A DNA stretch of 64,000 bases from Chondrus crispus. Lineage: Eukaryota; Rhodophyta; Florideophyceae; Gigartinales; Gigartinaceae. How positions within the stretch are numbered: the stretch's first letter is position 1; every line of letters starts with the position of its first letter. Under the pieces are notes generated by a model. The model had not been told where the DNA came from, ran no database searches, and saw only the letters and a list, made by a program, of their open reading frames with translations. This document shows, piece by piece, positions 30,637 to 41,436 of this stretch. Location: positions 248,001 to 312,000 of the forward strand of contig NW_005179334.1 in the NCBI RefSeq assembly GCF_000350225.1, written 5' to 3'. The translations under genes and the position numbers were made by a program.

Positions 30637-33600
30637 CTCCCTCTCACCCTCAATCCTGGTCGAGATCCATTCCCATCATCTTCGAGAAACACAAATGCTT
30701 CACTGTTGCCAACGGCTTCGTCATAACGTCGGCAACCATTTTGTCGGTGGGTGTGTAAACTAGTTGTACTGTCCCAATCGCGATGTGATGCCTGATGAAA
30801 TGGTACTTGACATCGATATGTTTCGACCGTTCGTTACAAACTTCATTATTCCCGAGTGCTATTGCTCCTTGATTGTCAGCAAAAATCCAAACAGTGGCTT
30901 CCGGCTTTGAACATAAGTCGTTGAATAGTCGACGTAACCATAGTGCCTCACGAACTGCATAGGATGTTGAAACATACTCCGCCTCCACTGTAGACTGCGC
31001 CACAATGTCCTGCTTTTTACTGCGCCACGATATCGCTCCCCCTGAACCCACAAACACGTGGCCACTTGTAGACTTCCTCTTGATGCGATCACCCGCAAAA
31101 TCTGAGTCCGTGTAGCCAGCGAAATCCATTTTGTACTTTCCGTTGTTCTTGTACACTACTCCACAGTTAACGGTGTCTTTCAGATAGCGAAGGACGTGCT
31201 TCGCGGCATTCCAATGCATTCGGCGAGGTTCATCCATAAATGGCGACAGAAAGGATGCGGAAAAATCAATGTCTGGGCGTGTAGTGTTTGCTAAATGTAG
31301 TATGGAACCAACCAACTCCTTGTAAGGCACAGACGTCATCTTCTTCAACTCCCCCTCGTCGGTGCCGCACAACGAAGTGGAAACCACACTGGACGGAAGG
31401 GGGTAGTAGCTGGCTTGCAGTCCTGCATTCCAAATTTAGTCACCATTTCCCGAATCATGTGAGGGCTAGACAAGCTAAGCGATCCCATTTCCCGATTACG
31501 CTCAATGATTATTCCTAGGAACTTAGTCACTTTCTTTTCCACACGGATCTCCAAGCGCGTTGAGACCTGCGTGACTATGGATTCCAAATCCTTCTTATTC
31601 GGGCCTGCCAATAGCATGCCGTCCACGTATACTAACACAAATATCTTGACATCGGATACCCTTTGTATGTAAAGGCTAGAGTCAGACTCCGATTTAAGGA
31701 AACCCAAGTCCTGCAGCAGGGTATCTGCGGTGCGATGCCAGGCACGAGACGCCTGTTCGAGACCATAAAGTGCCTTTAGAAGGCGATAAACGAAATGGGG
31801 ACGCTCCTTGTTGATGAAGCCTTCAGGCTGTTCCATGTAGAGCTCCTCGTGAAGAGTCCCGTTTAGAAAAGCAGCTTTGACGTCGATTTGAAGTAGCGAT
31901 AAATTCTCTTGCGTTGCCAGTGCTAAAAGGAAGCGTAATGTACTGTACTTGGCCACCGGAGCAAATGTTTCAGCGTAGTCAATCCCATAGCGCTGAGAGA
32001 ATCCCTTGGCAACTAGACGTGCACGATATCGACTAACGACGTTTTGATCATCGCGCTTCTTGAAGTACACCCATTTGTTTTTCACGGGCTTAGCCTGTGC
32101 AGGGAGTGGCACAAGCTTCCAAGTATTTTTCCTGTTGAGGTCTGATATCTCACCATCCATTGCCATATTCCATTGGTCTTTCTCGGGGCCGCTCATGGCC
32201 GACTGAAATGTGGTGGGTACAGTAGCATCTTCGTTGCCCAATCTCACATTCAGTGCAATAACGGATGTGTCTGAGAATCGTTCGGGAGGACGGGAAAGGC
32301 GGCTCGAGCGGCGAAGTTTTGGTTTGTAGGTGAGAGATTCATTATTAGCCACGTTGTACTGTACGCCTCCCGCCGGGTCTTCCGCAGGGTCGCCAGGGAC
32401 GTCCGAGGCTTCCTCTCCATTACTATTGGAGTCTGTAAATGAAGGAGTTTGTACGTCATCAGTACTGTATACTTCAACTTCAGCAGAGCTTGAACCTGTC
32501 GGGCTAGCATCTTCAGTCTCTTGGGTGTTGTGCGTGATAGTCTCGTCAAACGTCACATCACGTGAAGTGACCACGGTGTTTGAGGATGGGTAGTATACCT
32601 TGTAGCTATTTTCTCTGTCGAACCCAACCAGATACCACACTGTAGCTCTAACATCAAACTTGCCTTTACGCAACTTCTTTGGTACATGGACGAATGCCTT
32701 TGACCCGAATTTCCTGATGTGAGCAAGATTGGGCTGCTTCCCGGTTATGACCTCGTACGGTGTCACACCTGTGACGTTACCGGCGTGCGTATACATGCGG
32801 TTGCGAAGCCAGCTGGCAGTACTAACTGCCTCGGCCCACAGCATGTCGTGGTTTTTAAGATGTCTAGTAGACATCATGATAGTTCGTGCCATGTCCATGA
32901 GGGTACGGTTTAAACGTTCTGCCTTCCCGTTCGACTCTGGAGAGTACGAAGAGGTTACCTCATGCATGTTGCCTCTCTGTGACATCCATTTCTTGAACGG
33001 TTTGGACATAAACTCTCCGCCATTGTCTGTCCGCAGTCTTTTCACTTTCACAGGCGCAACTTGGTTAACGTCCGATTCTACTGTTCTCACGGACAAATGC
33101 TTGACTTTGTCACCGAACAGAGTTTCGACACCGACTATCATTTCTTTGAGGAACTCACTGGCTTCGCCCTTTCTAGAGATAAATCGGACCATTGACAGCG
33201 CACTGGAGTCATCGTAAAGGGTAATGAACTATCGGGCACCACTGAGGGATGGGTGTTTGGTCGGACCGCACAGGTCGGCATGTATTAGGTCTAGCGGTTT
33301 TGTGGACCGTTTGTCAACTTCATGCATGGTAGGCCTCACTTGCCGCGTCGATTTCCCAATCATGCAGTCGGTACATGCTTCGGTCTGTTCGAGGCAGTCA
33401 TCCTTGCCGCTGATCTCAATTCCTTTGACTAGCGGTATCGTTTTCTGAATCGTTCCCTTACTAACGTGCCCAAGCCTCTCATGCCAGATCCTCTGGATCT
33501 TCGACGCTGTAATAGCGGCGATGGGGATATTGGAACCTTGAGAGCGTCCTGTAGACGCACCACAGGGGAGTTAATCCACCCTGTACAGTCCCTCTACACA

Positions 33601-34942
33601 TTCATAACCCTTGAAGATGACGTTGGTCTCTCCAGATTTCATCACTTGGCATGTCCCATGACCATTTTTGTCGGTATCGAATAGTACGGCGAGACCAGAA
33701 CGTCTTAGCTTACTTACGGAAATGAGGTTACACATGAGATTCGGAACTAGCAACACGTCAACCATTTTCACTTTCCGCTTTGCACCTGCGAACGAGACGG
33801 AGCAAGGTAGATCACCGATGACTGTAACATTTGACTTGTTGCCATCACCGACAGTGACGACTGGGTGCGACGTCGTACGATCCATGTTTACCAGTAGTGA
33901 TGCATTGTTGGTCATGTGAGATGTCGCTCCGGAGTCGATAAACCAGCTGTCCTTTACCGATTCAACATTACTCTTCTTAGCTGCTGTGCATGCTGAAAGA
34001 AAGGTAACATATCCGGTGCCAGCATCACTTTCGTCGTTTTAGATAGAGCCATTCCGGTTTTCTGTACGAGCCTTATTGAATCCTCGGAGGTTCCGCCATT
34101 TGTCTTCGCCCTTCCTGGGACGATAGTTCTTACTATCAGGATTGTCGAAACATTCGTACTTCTTATGGACTTTGCGCTTGCAGAAGTGGCAGGTAAAACT
34201 GCGCTTTGTTCTCTGCATAGACTGTAATGCAGTTGACTTCTCTGCTGTATCTTCAGTAAAACCTTCCATCTCAACTTCTCGGAGAACCAATTGAGATATG
34301 GCCTCTGATATTCCTTTGCCTGTGACTTGGATGACTTCTCTTGAAACCTTGAAATCATCCGATAGGCCTCGTAGAAGGGCTCTCTTTCTTTCTTTTTCTG
34401 AAACGATATGTCCTACGGCAGCCAGTTTGTTCTCCATTTCACTCAGTAGATTGAAGTACTTCATTACCTTCTCCCCTGGCTCCATTTTGATGTTCTGATA
34501 TTTGGACAGGTACGCATCGACTGATGCCTCGTAAATGACACTGTACATGGCTTCCAGTGTGTCCCAAACAACTTTGGGATCACGCAGACTTATGACCCGG
34601 GCGCTTGCAGAGTCATCAATGGTCAACAGTAGGTTAGAGAGCGCCACGTCCTGTCTGCGTTCAAATTTCGCGACGGCTTCCGAACTACCTGTAGATGGCT
34701 TTCGCTCTTCACCTGATACCACGACCCATAGTCCCTTTCCTCGCAATACAATCTCCATTTTCCTCGACCAGAGGAAATAGTTGGAGGACGTCAGCTTCTC
34801 AGTTCGGTACCTACTGGTATCGAAGGTATCCACTTGATCCGCCATACTGTAGCCGAACGAATTGACGTACACAAATTCCAACGGGACACTCGCAGCGGAG
34901 AACGAAACCAAAAAGATACAGCGTTAGCGTCGGCCCATAACC

Positions 34943-35256
34943 TATTGTGGTTACACCGTGTCCGTTTCCTTGTCTGTGCTTTTACTTGTTGTTCACACAG
35001 AGCATGTCACCGCTTCTACCAAGTGCGGCCGTGCTGCTGGAGCTTAAGTGCTACTGGCAGTGCTGACAAAACCCGAGGAGGAGAGTGCACTAATTATCTC
35101 AGCTAAAGAGGTGGTCCACTGTCTGCTTGCCTTGCAACCAGACAGTCGACTGTGATCCTGTAGTACCTCTATTATGTAGTACCTCTATTACGTAGTACCA
35201 CATCCCATGCTGACAATACTGTCCTGTCTGGGTTGAGGTTGCCTACAGTACCAACA
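34943..35256 (-). repeat. 5' LTR of Copia-4
   Basis: Partner of 30323-30636 with about four differences by eye. It is followed on the minus strand by the GGTTATGGGC primer site. Confidence 0.88.
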
Positions 35257-35373
35257 GTCCCTCCCACTTGCTACACTTTTCACTAAGGAGTCTCACAGAA
35301 TTCAGGACAAGGTTCCATTTTAATTAAGCAATGACACGTCTAGCTAGACGTTGAAACCCATACAACCACTACC

Positions 35374-35817
35374 TCACAAGCGACGCTGTGTCGTATTAGT
35401 GCTTCCGCTTCCTTGCTCATGCTTTCTTTTCACATGTCGGGATAACTCCTGCTTTCTGTCATACGACTTGTCACAATCGGGACAACTGAAGCCAGTCCCA
35501 TTATTATGCACGCCCTTTTCGTGTCGCTTCACCTCGGCTTCGGCGAAGAATCTCCCATCACATCCAGAATACCCACACTCAAACCGCCGTTCCCTCCTAT
35601 GCACTCTCCGCCAATGCCTTTCTTTCTGGGTAGGATACTTAAATGAAACCGCACAGCCTGGCATGTCGCACTTCAAAAATCCGTTCCTCCCCCGTTCCTG
35701 ATGGCCTCGCTCTCGTCGCTTTAGAGCTTCTTCTGCAATTAATATCGAATTGACGTTAGAGCTCCTGTACTCTTTAGCTATTTCCTTTCGTGGTTTCGAT
35801 GATTGGCCCGGTTCCAT
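35374..35817 (-). CDS. Three-finger C2H2 zinc-finger protein (unit B, left)
   Basis: 147 residues from MEPGQSSKPRKE. Fingers start at CDMPGC, CGYSGC and CPDCDKSY. The tail NTTQRRL is shared with unit C and differs from the TTQRRS of its right-hand partner. The frame is open 36 codons upstream (MSQFLSSS...). That upstream ATG sits only a few bases after a TATA-like box, and the extension is out of frame in units A and D. I therefore place the start at the conserved MEPGQ. Confidence 0.75.
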   Translation of the reverse strand: MEPGQSSKPRKEIAKEYRSSNVNSILIAEEALKRRERGHQERGRNGFLKCDMPGCAVSFKYPTQKERHWRRVHRRERRFECGYSGCDGRFFAEAEVKRHEKGVHNNGTGFSCPDCDKSYDRKQELSRHVKRKHEQGSGSTNTTQRRL

Positions 35818-37226
35818 TTTTTGTTGTTTTCGGTAGCTTTTCTTACTTGTGGCGTGTTGAGTGTGTTCTATCTTACAAGAGGGTCGCAGTTGTGAGTCGA
35901 TTGAAGAAGACAAGAATTGACTCATCAGTATATATACTCGTCAAAGAGCATGCTTGTGTTCTATACATTACTTCTGTAAAAAGCATCATCAGCAGGATGG
36001 ATGTTTCGAGGTATTTCCGGTCGCTCGCCCTTATTTGGATATCTTTGACAATGAAACCGGCAGTCGAATATATATATATATATTCGAGTACTAAACAAAT
36101 AAACAAGGGATAAGAAGGAAATGCGACATTGACGACCTCTCAGGTGTCATGCAGGCTGACACGTTTGCCATGTCACATAACAAAAAACCTGTCGTTTAGG
36201 TCGACAATAGAGACAATGAAAAAGACTAACTTTTTAGTGTTTCTGCCCATTCCGACCGCTACGCACGTCAAACATCTTTACTCGAATTGCCTTCGCAAAA
36301 TGGAGGCCAAATAAACATCCAAATGTGACTGACTATCTTCCCAGATGTATGAGCAAAAGATACGGAGCGGTTGGAAGTGAGCATATCACACTCGTTTGAC
36401 ACAAGATTATTTGCAGGGCGGCGGAGTGGACAAGGAAAAAATATTTCTCCACAATAACTAGTCCAGATAGAATCGTATTTCCGTTATAGAGGTACTAATT
36501 TGAACCACATTTCAAGCTCATGAACCCGCACTGTTCCCTTCCCACCGTAAACTGCCGGGATAGAAAATCCCTAGGGCACTTCCGCATCGAAAAACCACAT
36601 CTCCATCTAATTTTTCCTTGCTCACGCTGCCGTCTTTCATACGACTTGGTGTCAACCTTGTGCGATATGGTGACTCTCGACCACTCCGCACCCTCTGTCT
36701 ACAACCGGGGGAGTTTTCAGTAGAGATTTTCATGTTCCTTATGGGCGTCAAACACGCGAACATAGCACAAGTACGGCTGTTCGAAGTCCGTAGCGTGCGG
36801 TCTGAAAGAATTAAAAAAGTATTCTAGTTGAATGCCTCTGCTGTCAGGCAAAACCACAAGTTCCTCGTTCTATCACGTGAAAAGCGTAGCTCGTGTGAGA
36901 CATGAGAGGTCGTCAGTGTCGTATCGCTCCATTTTAGTGCTTATTTGTTTCTTTTTTTGGACTTGGATATCTACATTCGACAACTGTTTTTATGTCAAAA
37001 GACGACGAAAGAAGGGTAAGCGACCGAGAATGTCTCAAAAGAATCGTCCGGGGGATGATGCTCTTTACATAAGGAATACATAGAACACAAGCATGCTCTT
37101 TGACAGGTATAAATACTGATGAGTCAATTCTTGTCTTCTTCAAACGACTCACAACTGCGATCCTCTTGTAAGATAGAACACACTCAAAACGCCACAAGTA
37201 AGAAAAGCTGCCGAAAACAACAAAAA

Positions 37227-37664
37227 ATGGAAAGGGGCCGATCATCGAAACCACGAAAGGAAATAGCTAAAGAGTACAGGAGCTCTAACATCAATTCGAT
37301 ATTAATTGCAGAAGAAGCTCTAAAGCGACGAGAGCGAGGCCACCAGGAACGGGGGAGGAACGGATTTCTGAAGTGCGACATGCCAGGCTGTGCGGTTTCA
37401 TTTAAGTATCCTACCCAGAAAGAAAGGCATTGGCGGAGAGTGCATAGGAGGGAACGGCGGTTTGAGTGTGGGTATTTTGGATGTGATGGGAGATTCTTCG
37501 AGGAATGCGAGCTGAAGCGACACGAAGAGCGCGTGCATAATAATGGGACTGGCTTCAGTTGTCCCGATTGTGACAAGTCGTATGCTAGAAAGCAGGACTT
37601 AGGCACACATATGGAGAAGAAGCATGAGCAAGGAAGCGGAAGCACTACACAGCGTCGCTCATGA
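37227..37664 (+). CDS. Three-finger C2H2 zinc-finger protein (unit B, right)
   Basis: 145 residues from MERGRSSKPRKE. Fingers start at CDMPGC, CGYFGC and CPDCDKSY. It ends TTQRRS like the unit A right copy, which it resembles more than its own partner gene 1.4 kb away. It is intact. Divergent transcription from the shared centre is inferred from TATA-like boxes upstream of both genes. Confidence 0.75.
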   Translation: MERGRSSKPRKEIAKEYRSSNINSILIAEEALKRRERGHQERGRNGFLKCDMPGCAVSFKYPTQKERHWRRVHRRERRFECGYFGCDGRFFEECELKRHEERVHNNGTGFSCPDCDKSYARKQDLGTHMEKKHEQGSGSTTQRRS

Positions 37665-37872
37665 GGTAGTGGTTGTTTGGGTTTCAACGTCTAGCTAGAC
37701 CTGTGATTATTTCATTAAATGGAACCTTGTCTTGAATTTTGTGACGCTTCTTAATGGTAAGTGGCCTTCAGTTGAACCTAGTCTATGACGGGAACAATAT
37801 GTTTTGGAAGCTACCAAATGTCAAAACAATGGAGGCTCTGAATTGGAGCGTCCATTATGTTGTCATGTTGTC

Positions 37873-37958
37873 ATTAGAGGGTTTACGCAACTGGATTTCG
37901 TTAATTCTACTGGATTTCGCTAATTAGAGGGTTTACGCAACTGGATTTCGCTAATTTG
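37873..37958 (+). repeat. Minisatellite in unit B right arm
   Basis: Two copies of the gggtttacgcaactgga-based repeat seen three times in unit A at 20823-20950. Confidence 0.7.
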
Positions 37959-39134
37959 ACACAGGTTGGAACCTCCGACAGCACCACAACTTTGCAAACG
38001 TTGTGTGAGCCTGACGTAGGCCGGGCAAATCCTTCAAGGCGTATAACTGCAGAGTGCCAATCCAATCGCACCACTGCCGCACACACTTTCACGACACGCA
38101 CGCCAAGCGCCCTTAGTAGAAGGTTCCTAGCAATCCACGGCTGCGGCCCGGCCTCATTCCGCGCTCTCGTGCGCGGTTCGCGGCAGGAGCGGCCGGGGGG
38201 CGCTGCTGTTGAGCCCGGCCTGTCGGCTGTAATTGTGTGGGGCTAACCACCCAATGAACTGGCGCCACGGGCGCCGACGTCATGGGTGATTGGCTGAGGG
38301 TGCTTTGCGGCAGTGTAAGGGATCATTTGTAGTCGACAAGATTAAAGGAGGCCCTGGCCGCGGGGGGCTGCCCAACGGCCCTGTGGGCCGTTCCTGACGA
38401 AAAGTTCGCCTACTAGTTCGTGTCTACAGGCGACGCGGCCCACGGCGATGTACAGTACCCTTGGTACCGTAACGGTACAGTACCCTTCGAAGGGTAGTCA
38501 GCGACTTTGTGTCGTCCGGGGCGAGAATCTGGTCGACTTCAAATGACGTCGGCAGCCAATCACCGATGACGGCGGCGGCCATGGCGCCAGGTCATTGGGT
38601 GGCTGGCCTTCACCAAATTACAGCCGACAGACAGCGCCCCCCGCGCTCTGCAGCATGCCCATGCAGCTCTGCATCATGCCCGTGCTGCTCTGCCGCGCGC
38701 GCCGCATGAGAGCACGGAATGAGGCCGGGCTGCAGCCACGGATTGCTAAGAAACTTCTACCAACAGCGCTTGGCGTGCGTATCGTGGAAGTGTGCGCGGC
38801 AGTGGTGCGATTGCATTGGCACACTACTTCGACTACGGCTATACGCCTTGCAGGATTTGCCCCATCGTACGTCAGGCTCACGCAAGATTTCCAAAGTTTT
38901 GGTCCAGTCGGAGGTCCAAATTGCGTCAATGGCAACATGTCAACAGAATGGACGCTCCAATTTGGAACCTCCATTGTTTTGACAATTTGGAGCCTCCAAA
39001 ACAAATCGTTCCCGTTCTAAGTTCAACTGAATGCCACTTTTCACTAAGGAGTCTCACAGAATTCAGGACAAGGTTCCATTTTAATTAAGCAATGACACGT
39101 CTAGCTAGACGTTGAAACCCATACAACCACTACC

Positions 39135-39578
39135 TCACAAGCGACGCTGTGTCGTATTAGTGCTTTCGCTTCCTTGCTCATGCTTTCTTTTCACATGTCG
39201 GGATAACTCCTGCTTTCTAGCATACGACTTGTCACAATCTGGACAACTATAGCCAGTCCCACTTTCATGCACGCGCTCTTCGTGTCGCTTCAGCTCGCAT
39301 TCCTCGAAGAATCTCCCATCACATCCAGAATACCCACACTCAAACCGCCGTTCCCTCCTATGCACTCTCCGCCAATGCCTTTCTTTCTGGGTAGGATACT
39401 TAAATGAAACCGCACAACCTGTCATGTCGCACTTCAAAAGTCCGTTCCTCCCCCGTTCCTTGTAGCCTCGCTCTCGTCGCTTTAGAGCTTCTTCTGCAAT
39501 TAATATCGAATTGACGTTAGAGCTCCTGTACTCCTTAGCTATTTCCTTTCGTGGTTTAGATGATTGGCCCGGTTCCAT
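39135..39578 (-). CDS. Three-finger C2H2 zinc-finger protein (unit C, left)
   Basis: 147 residues from MEPGQSSKPRKE. Fingers start at CDMTGC, CGYSGC and CPDCDKSY; the tail is NTTQRRL. It differs from the right-hand copy of this unit by about one residue (ILIAEEAL versus ILIVEEAL). That near-identity implies recent inverted duplication or gene conversion. A putative TATA box at 39690-39697 lies about 112 bp upstream. Confidence 0.78.
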   Translation of the reverse strand: MEPGQSSKPRKEIAKEYRSSNVNSILIAEEALKRRERGYKERGRNGLLKCDMTGCAVSFKYPTQKERHWRRVHRRERRFECGYSGCDGRFFEECELKRHEERVHESGTGYSCPDCDKSYARKQELSRHVKRKHEQGSESTNTTQRRL

Positions 39579-39679
39579 TTTTTGTTGTTTTCGGTAGCTT
39601 TTCTTACTTGTGACGTTTTGAGTGTGTTCTATCTTACAAGAGGATCGTAGTTGTGTGTCGTTTGAAGAAGACAAGAATT

Positions 39680-39697
39680 GACTCATCAGTATATATA
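39680..39697 (-). promoter_or_regulatory. TATA-like box and TGAGTCA site, unit C left gene
   Basis: Minus strand: TATATATA (39697-39690), then TGAGTCA (39686-39680), which is the consensus of bZIP AP-1/Gcn4-type sites. The same pair stands upstream of every zinc-finger copy. Function is inferred from sequence only. Confidence 0.5.
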
Positions 39698-40873
39698 CCT
39701 GTCAAAAAGCATGCTTGTGTTCTATGTATTACTTCTGTAAATTGCATCATCAACAGGATGGATGTTTCGAGGTATTTCCGGTCGCTTGTCCTTATTTGGT
39801 CGTCTTTTGACATAAGAACAGTTGTCGAATGTAGATATCCGAGTACTGAACAAGCAACAAACAAGCATTAAAATGGATCGATACGACACTGGCGACCTCT
39901 CAGGTCTCACATGAGCTACGGTTTTGATGTGATGGAACGAGGAAATGTGTTTTTGCCTGACAGCAGAGACATTCAACTTGAAGACTTTTTTTATTCTTTC
40001 AGACTGCCCGCTACGAACTTCGAACAGCCATACTCTTGCTATGTTCGCGTGTTTGGCGCCCATAAGGAACATGAAAATCTCTACTGAAAACTCCCCCGGT
40101 TGTAGACAGAAGGTGCGGAGTGGTCGAGAGTCAGCATATCGCACAAGTTTGACACCAAGTCGTTTGAAGGCCGGCGGCGTGAGCAAGGAAAATTAGATGG
40201 AGATGTGGTTTTTCGATGTGGGGATGCCCTACGGATTTTCTATCCCGGCTGTTTACGGTGGGAAGGGAACAGAGCGGGTTCATGAGCTTGAAATGTGGTT
40301 CAAATTAGTACGTCTATAACGGAAATACTGTACAATTCTATCTGGACCGATCACTATGGAATAGCAATTTTTCCTTGTCCACGCCGCTGCCCTGCAAATA
40401 ACTTTGTGTCAAACGGGTGTGACGTGCTGACTTTCAAAACCGCTCCGTATCTTCTGCTCCCACATCTAGGAAGATAGTCAGTCAACATTCAGATGTTGTT
40501 TTTGGGCCTCCAATGTGCGAAGGCAATTCGAGCAAAGATATTCGACGTGCGTAGAGGTCTGGATGGGCCGAAAAACTAAAAGTAGTCTATTTCATTGTCT
40601 CTATTGTCGACCTGAACGACAAGTTTTATGTTATATGACATGGTAAACATGCCAGCCTGCATGACACATGAGAGGTCTTCAGTGTCGTATCGATCCATTT
40701 TAATGCTTGTTTGTTGCTTGTTCAGTACTCGGATATCTACATTCGACAACTGTTCTTATGTCAAAAGACGACCAAATAAGGACAAGCGACCGGAAATACC
40801 TCGAAACATCCATCCTGTTGATGATGCAATTTACAGAAGTAATACATAGAACACAAGCATGCTTTTTGACAGG

Positions 40874-40892
40874 TATATATACTGATGAGTCA
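40874..40892 (+). promoter_or_regulatory. TATA-like box and TGAGTCA site, unit C right gene
   Basis: TATATATA at 40874-40881 and TGAGTCA at 40886-40892, mirror image of 39680-39697. Conserved at the equivalent place in units A, B and D (for example near 20058-20078 and 37108-37128). Confidence 0.5.
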
Positions 40893-40992
40893 ATTCTTGT
40901 CTTCTTCAAACGACACACAACTACGATCCTCTTGTAAGATAGAACACATTCAAAACGTCACAAGTAAGAAAAGCTACCGAAAACAACAAAAA

Positions 40993-41436
40993 ATGGAACC
41001 GGGCCAATCATCTAAACCACGAAAGGAAATAGCTAAGGAGTACAGGAGCTCTAACGTCAATTCGATATTAATTGTAGAAGAAGCTCTAAAGCGACGAGAG
41101 CGAGGCTACAAGGAACGGGGGAGGAACGGACTTTTGAAGTGCGACATGACAGGTTGTGCGGTTTCATTTAAGTATCCTACCCAGAAAGAAAGGCATTGGC
41201 GGAGAGTGCATAGGAGGGAACGGCGGTTTGAGTGTGGGTATTCTGGATGTGATGGGAGATTCTTCGAGGAATGCGAGCTGAAGCGACACGAAGAGCGCGT
41301 GCATGAAAGTGGGACTGGCTATAGTTGTCCAGATTGTGACAAGTCGTATGCTAGAAAGCAGGAGTTATCCCGACATGTGAAAAGAAAGCATGAGCAAGGA
41401 AGCGAAAGCACTAATACGACACAGCGTCGCTTGTGA
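40993..41436 (+). CDS. Three-finger C2H2 zinc-finger protein (unit C, right)
   Basis: 147 residues, near-identical mirror of the left gene. The basic N-terminus plus three C2H2 fingers point to a nuclear DNA- or RNA-binding protein. The frame stays open upstream to an ATG at 40885, but that ATG is 4 bases after the TATA-like box, so it should precede the transcription start. I choose 40993, the conserved family start. Confidence 0.78.
   Translation: MEPGQSSKPRKEIAKEYRSSNVNSILIVEEALKRRERGYKERGRNGLLKCDMTGCAVSFKYPTQKERHWRRVHRRERRFECGYSGCDGRFFEECELKRHEERVHESGTGYSCPDCDKSYARKQELSRHVKRKHEQGSESTNTTQRRL

Larger units (their letters stand above)
30323..35256 (-). mobile_element. Copia-type LTR retrotransposon (Copia-4), broken
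   Basis: 4934 bp with 314-bp LTRs and a perfect duplication gtccc (30318-30322 and 35257-35261). On the minus strand: primer site GGTTATGGGC (34933-34942); Gag near 34039-34850 (MADQVDTFDTSRYRTEKL) with a knuckle-like CHFCKRKVHKKYEC; protease and pre-integrase near 33300-33950; integrase near 32700-33190; RT near 31350-32100 (QIDVKAAFLNG, LVYVDGMLL); RNase H near 30650-31250 (TDSDFAGD, RKSTSG). LTRs differ at about four sites by eye, so it is fairly young. It has about three breaks. Confidence 0.88.
29899..35275 (+). repeat. Solo LTR (about 438 bp), split by Copia-4
   Basis: Left piece 29899-30322, right piece 35262-35275. It starts TGTTGGATGTCTC and ends TTGCTACA. It is flanked by the 5-bp duplication ctttt (29894-29898 and 35276-35280). 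A TATA-like box (tatataagcc) lies near 30193. No internal coding region of its own is present, so it is a solo LTR left by LTR-LTR recombination, later hit by Copia-4. Confidence 0.75.
29367..38487. repeat. Zinc-finger palindrome unit B (interrupted)
   Basis: Left arm at 29367-29898, resuming at 35281-35373. Genes at 35374-35817 (minus) and 37227-37664 (plus). Right arm at 37665-38487. A solo LTR carrying a Copia element is inserted in the left arm (29899-35275). The left arm and left gene match unit C, whereas the right gene, right arm and centre match unit A. The unit therefore looks like a hybrid of two half-unit types. Its right end abuts the left end of unit C around palindromic sequence (tacccttcgaagggta, 38484-38499). 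Confidence 0.75.

Noticed and set aside
35790-35925. N-terminal extension MSQFLSSS... of the zinc-finger proteins in units B and C
   Set aside because: The ATG lies within a few bases of a TATA-like box and the extension is out of frame in units A and D because of a homopolymer length difference.
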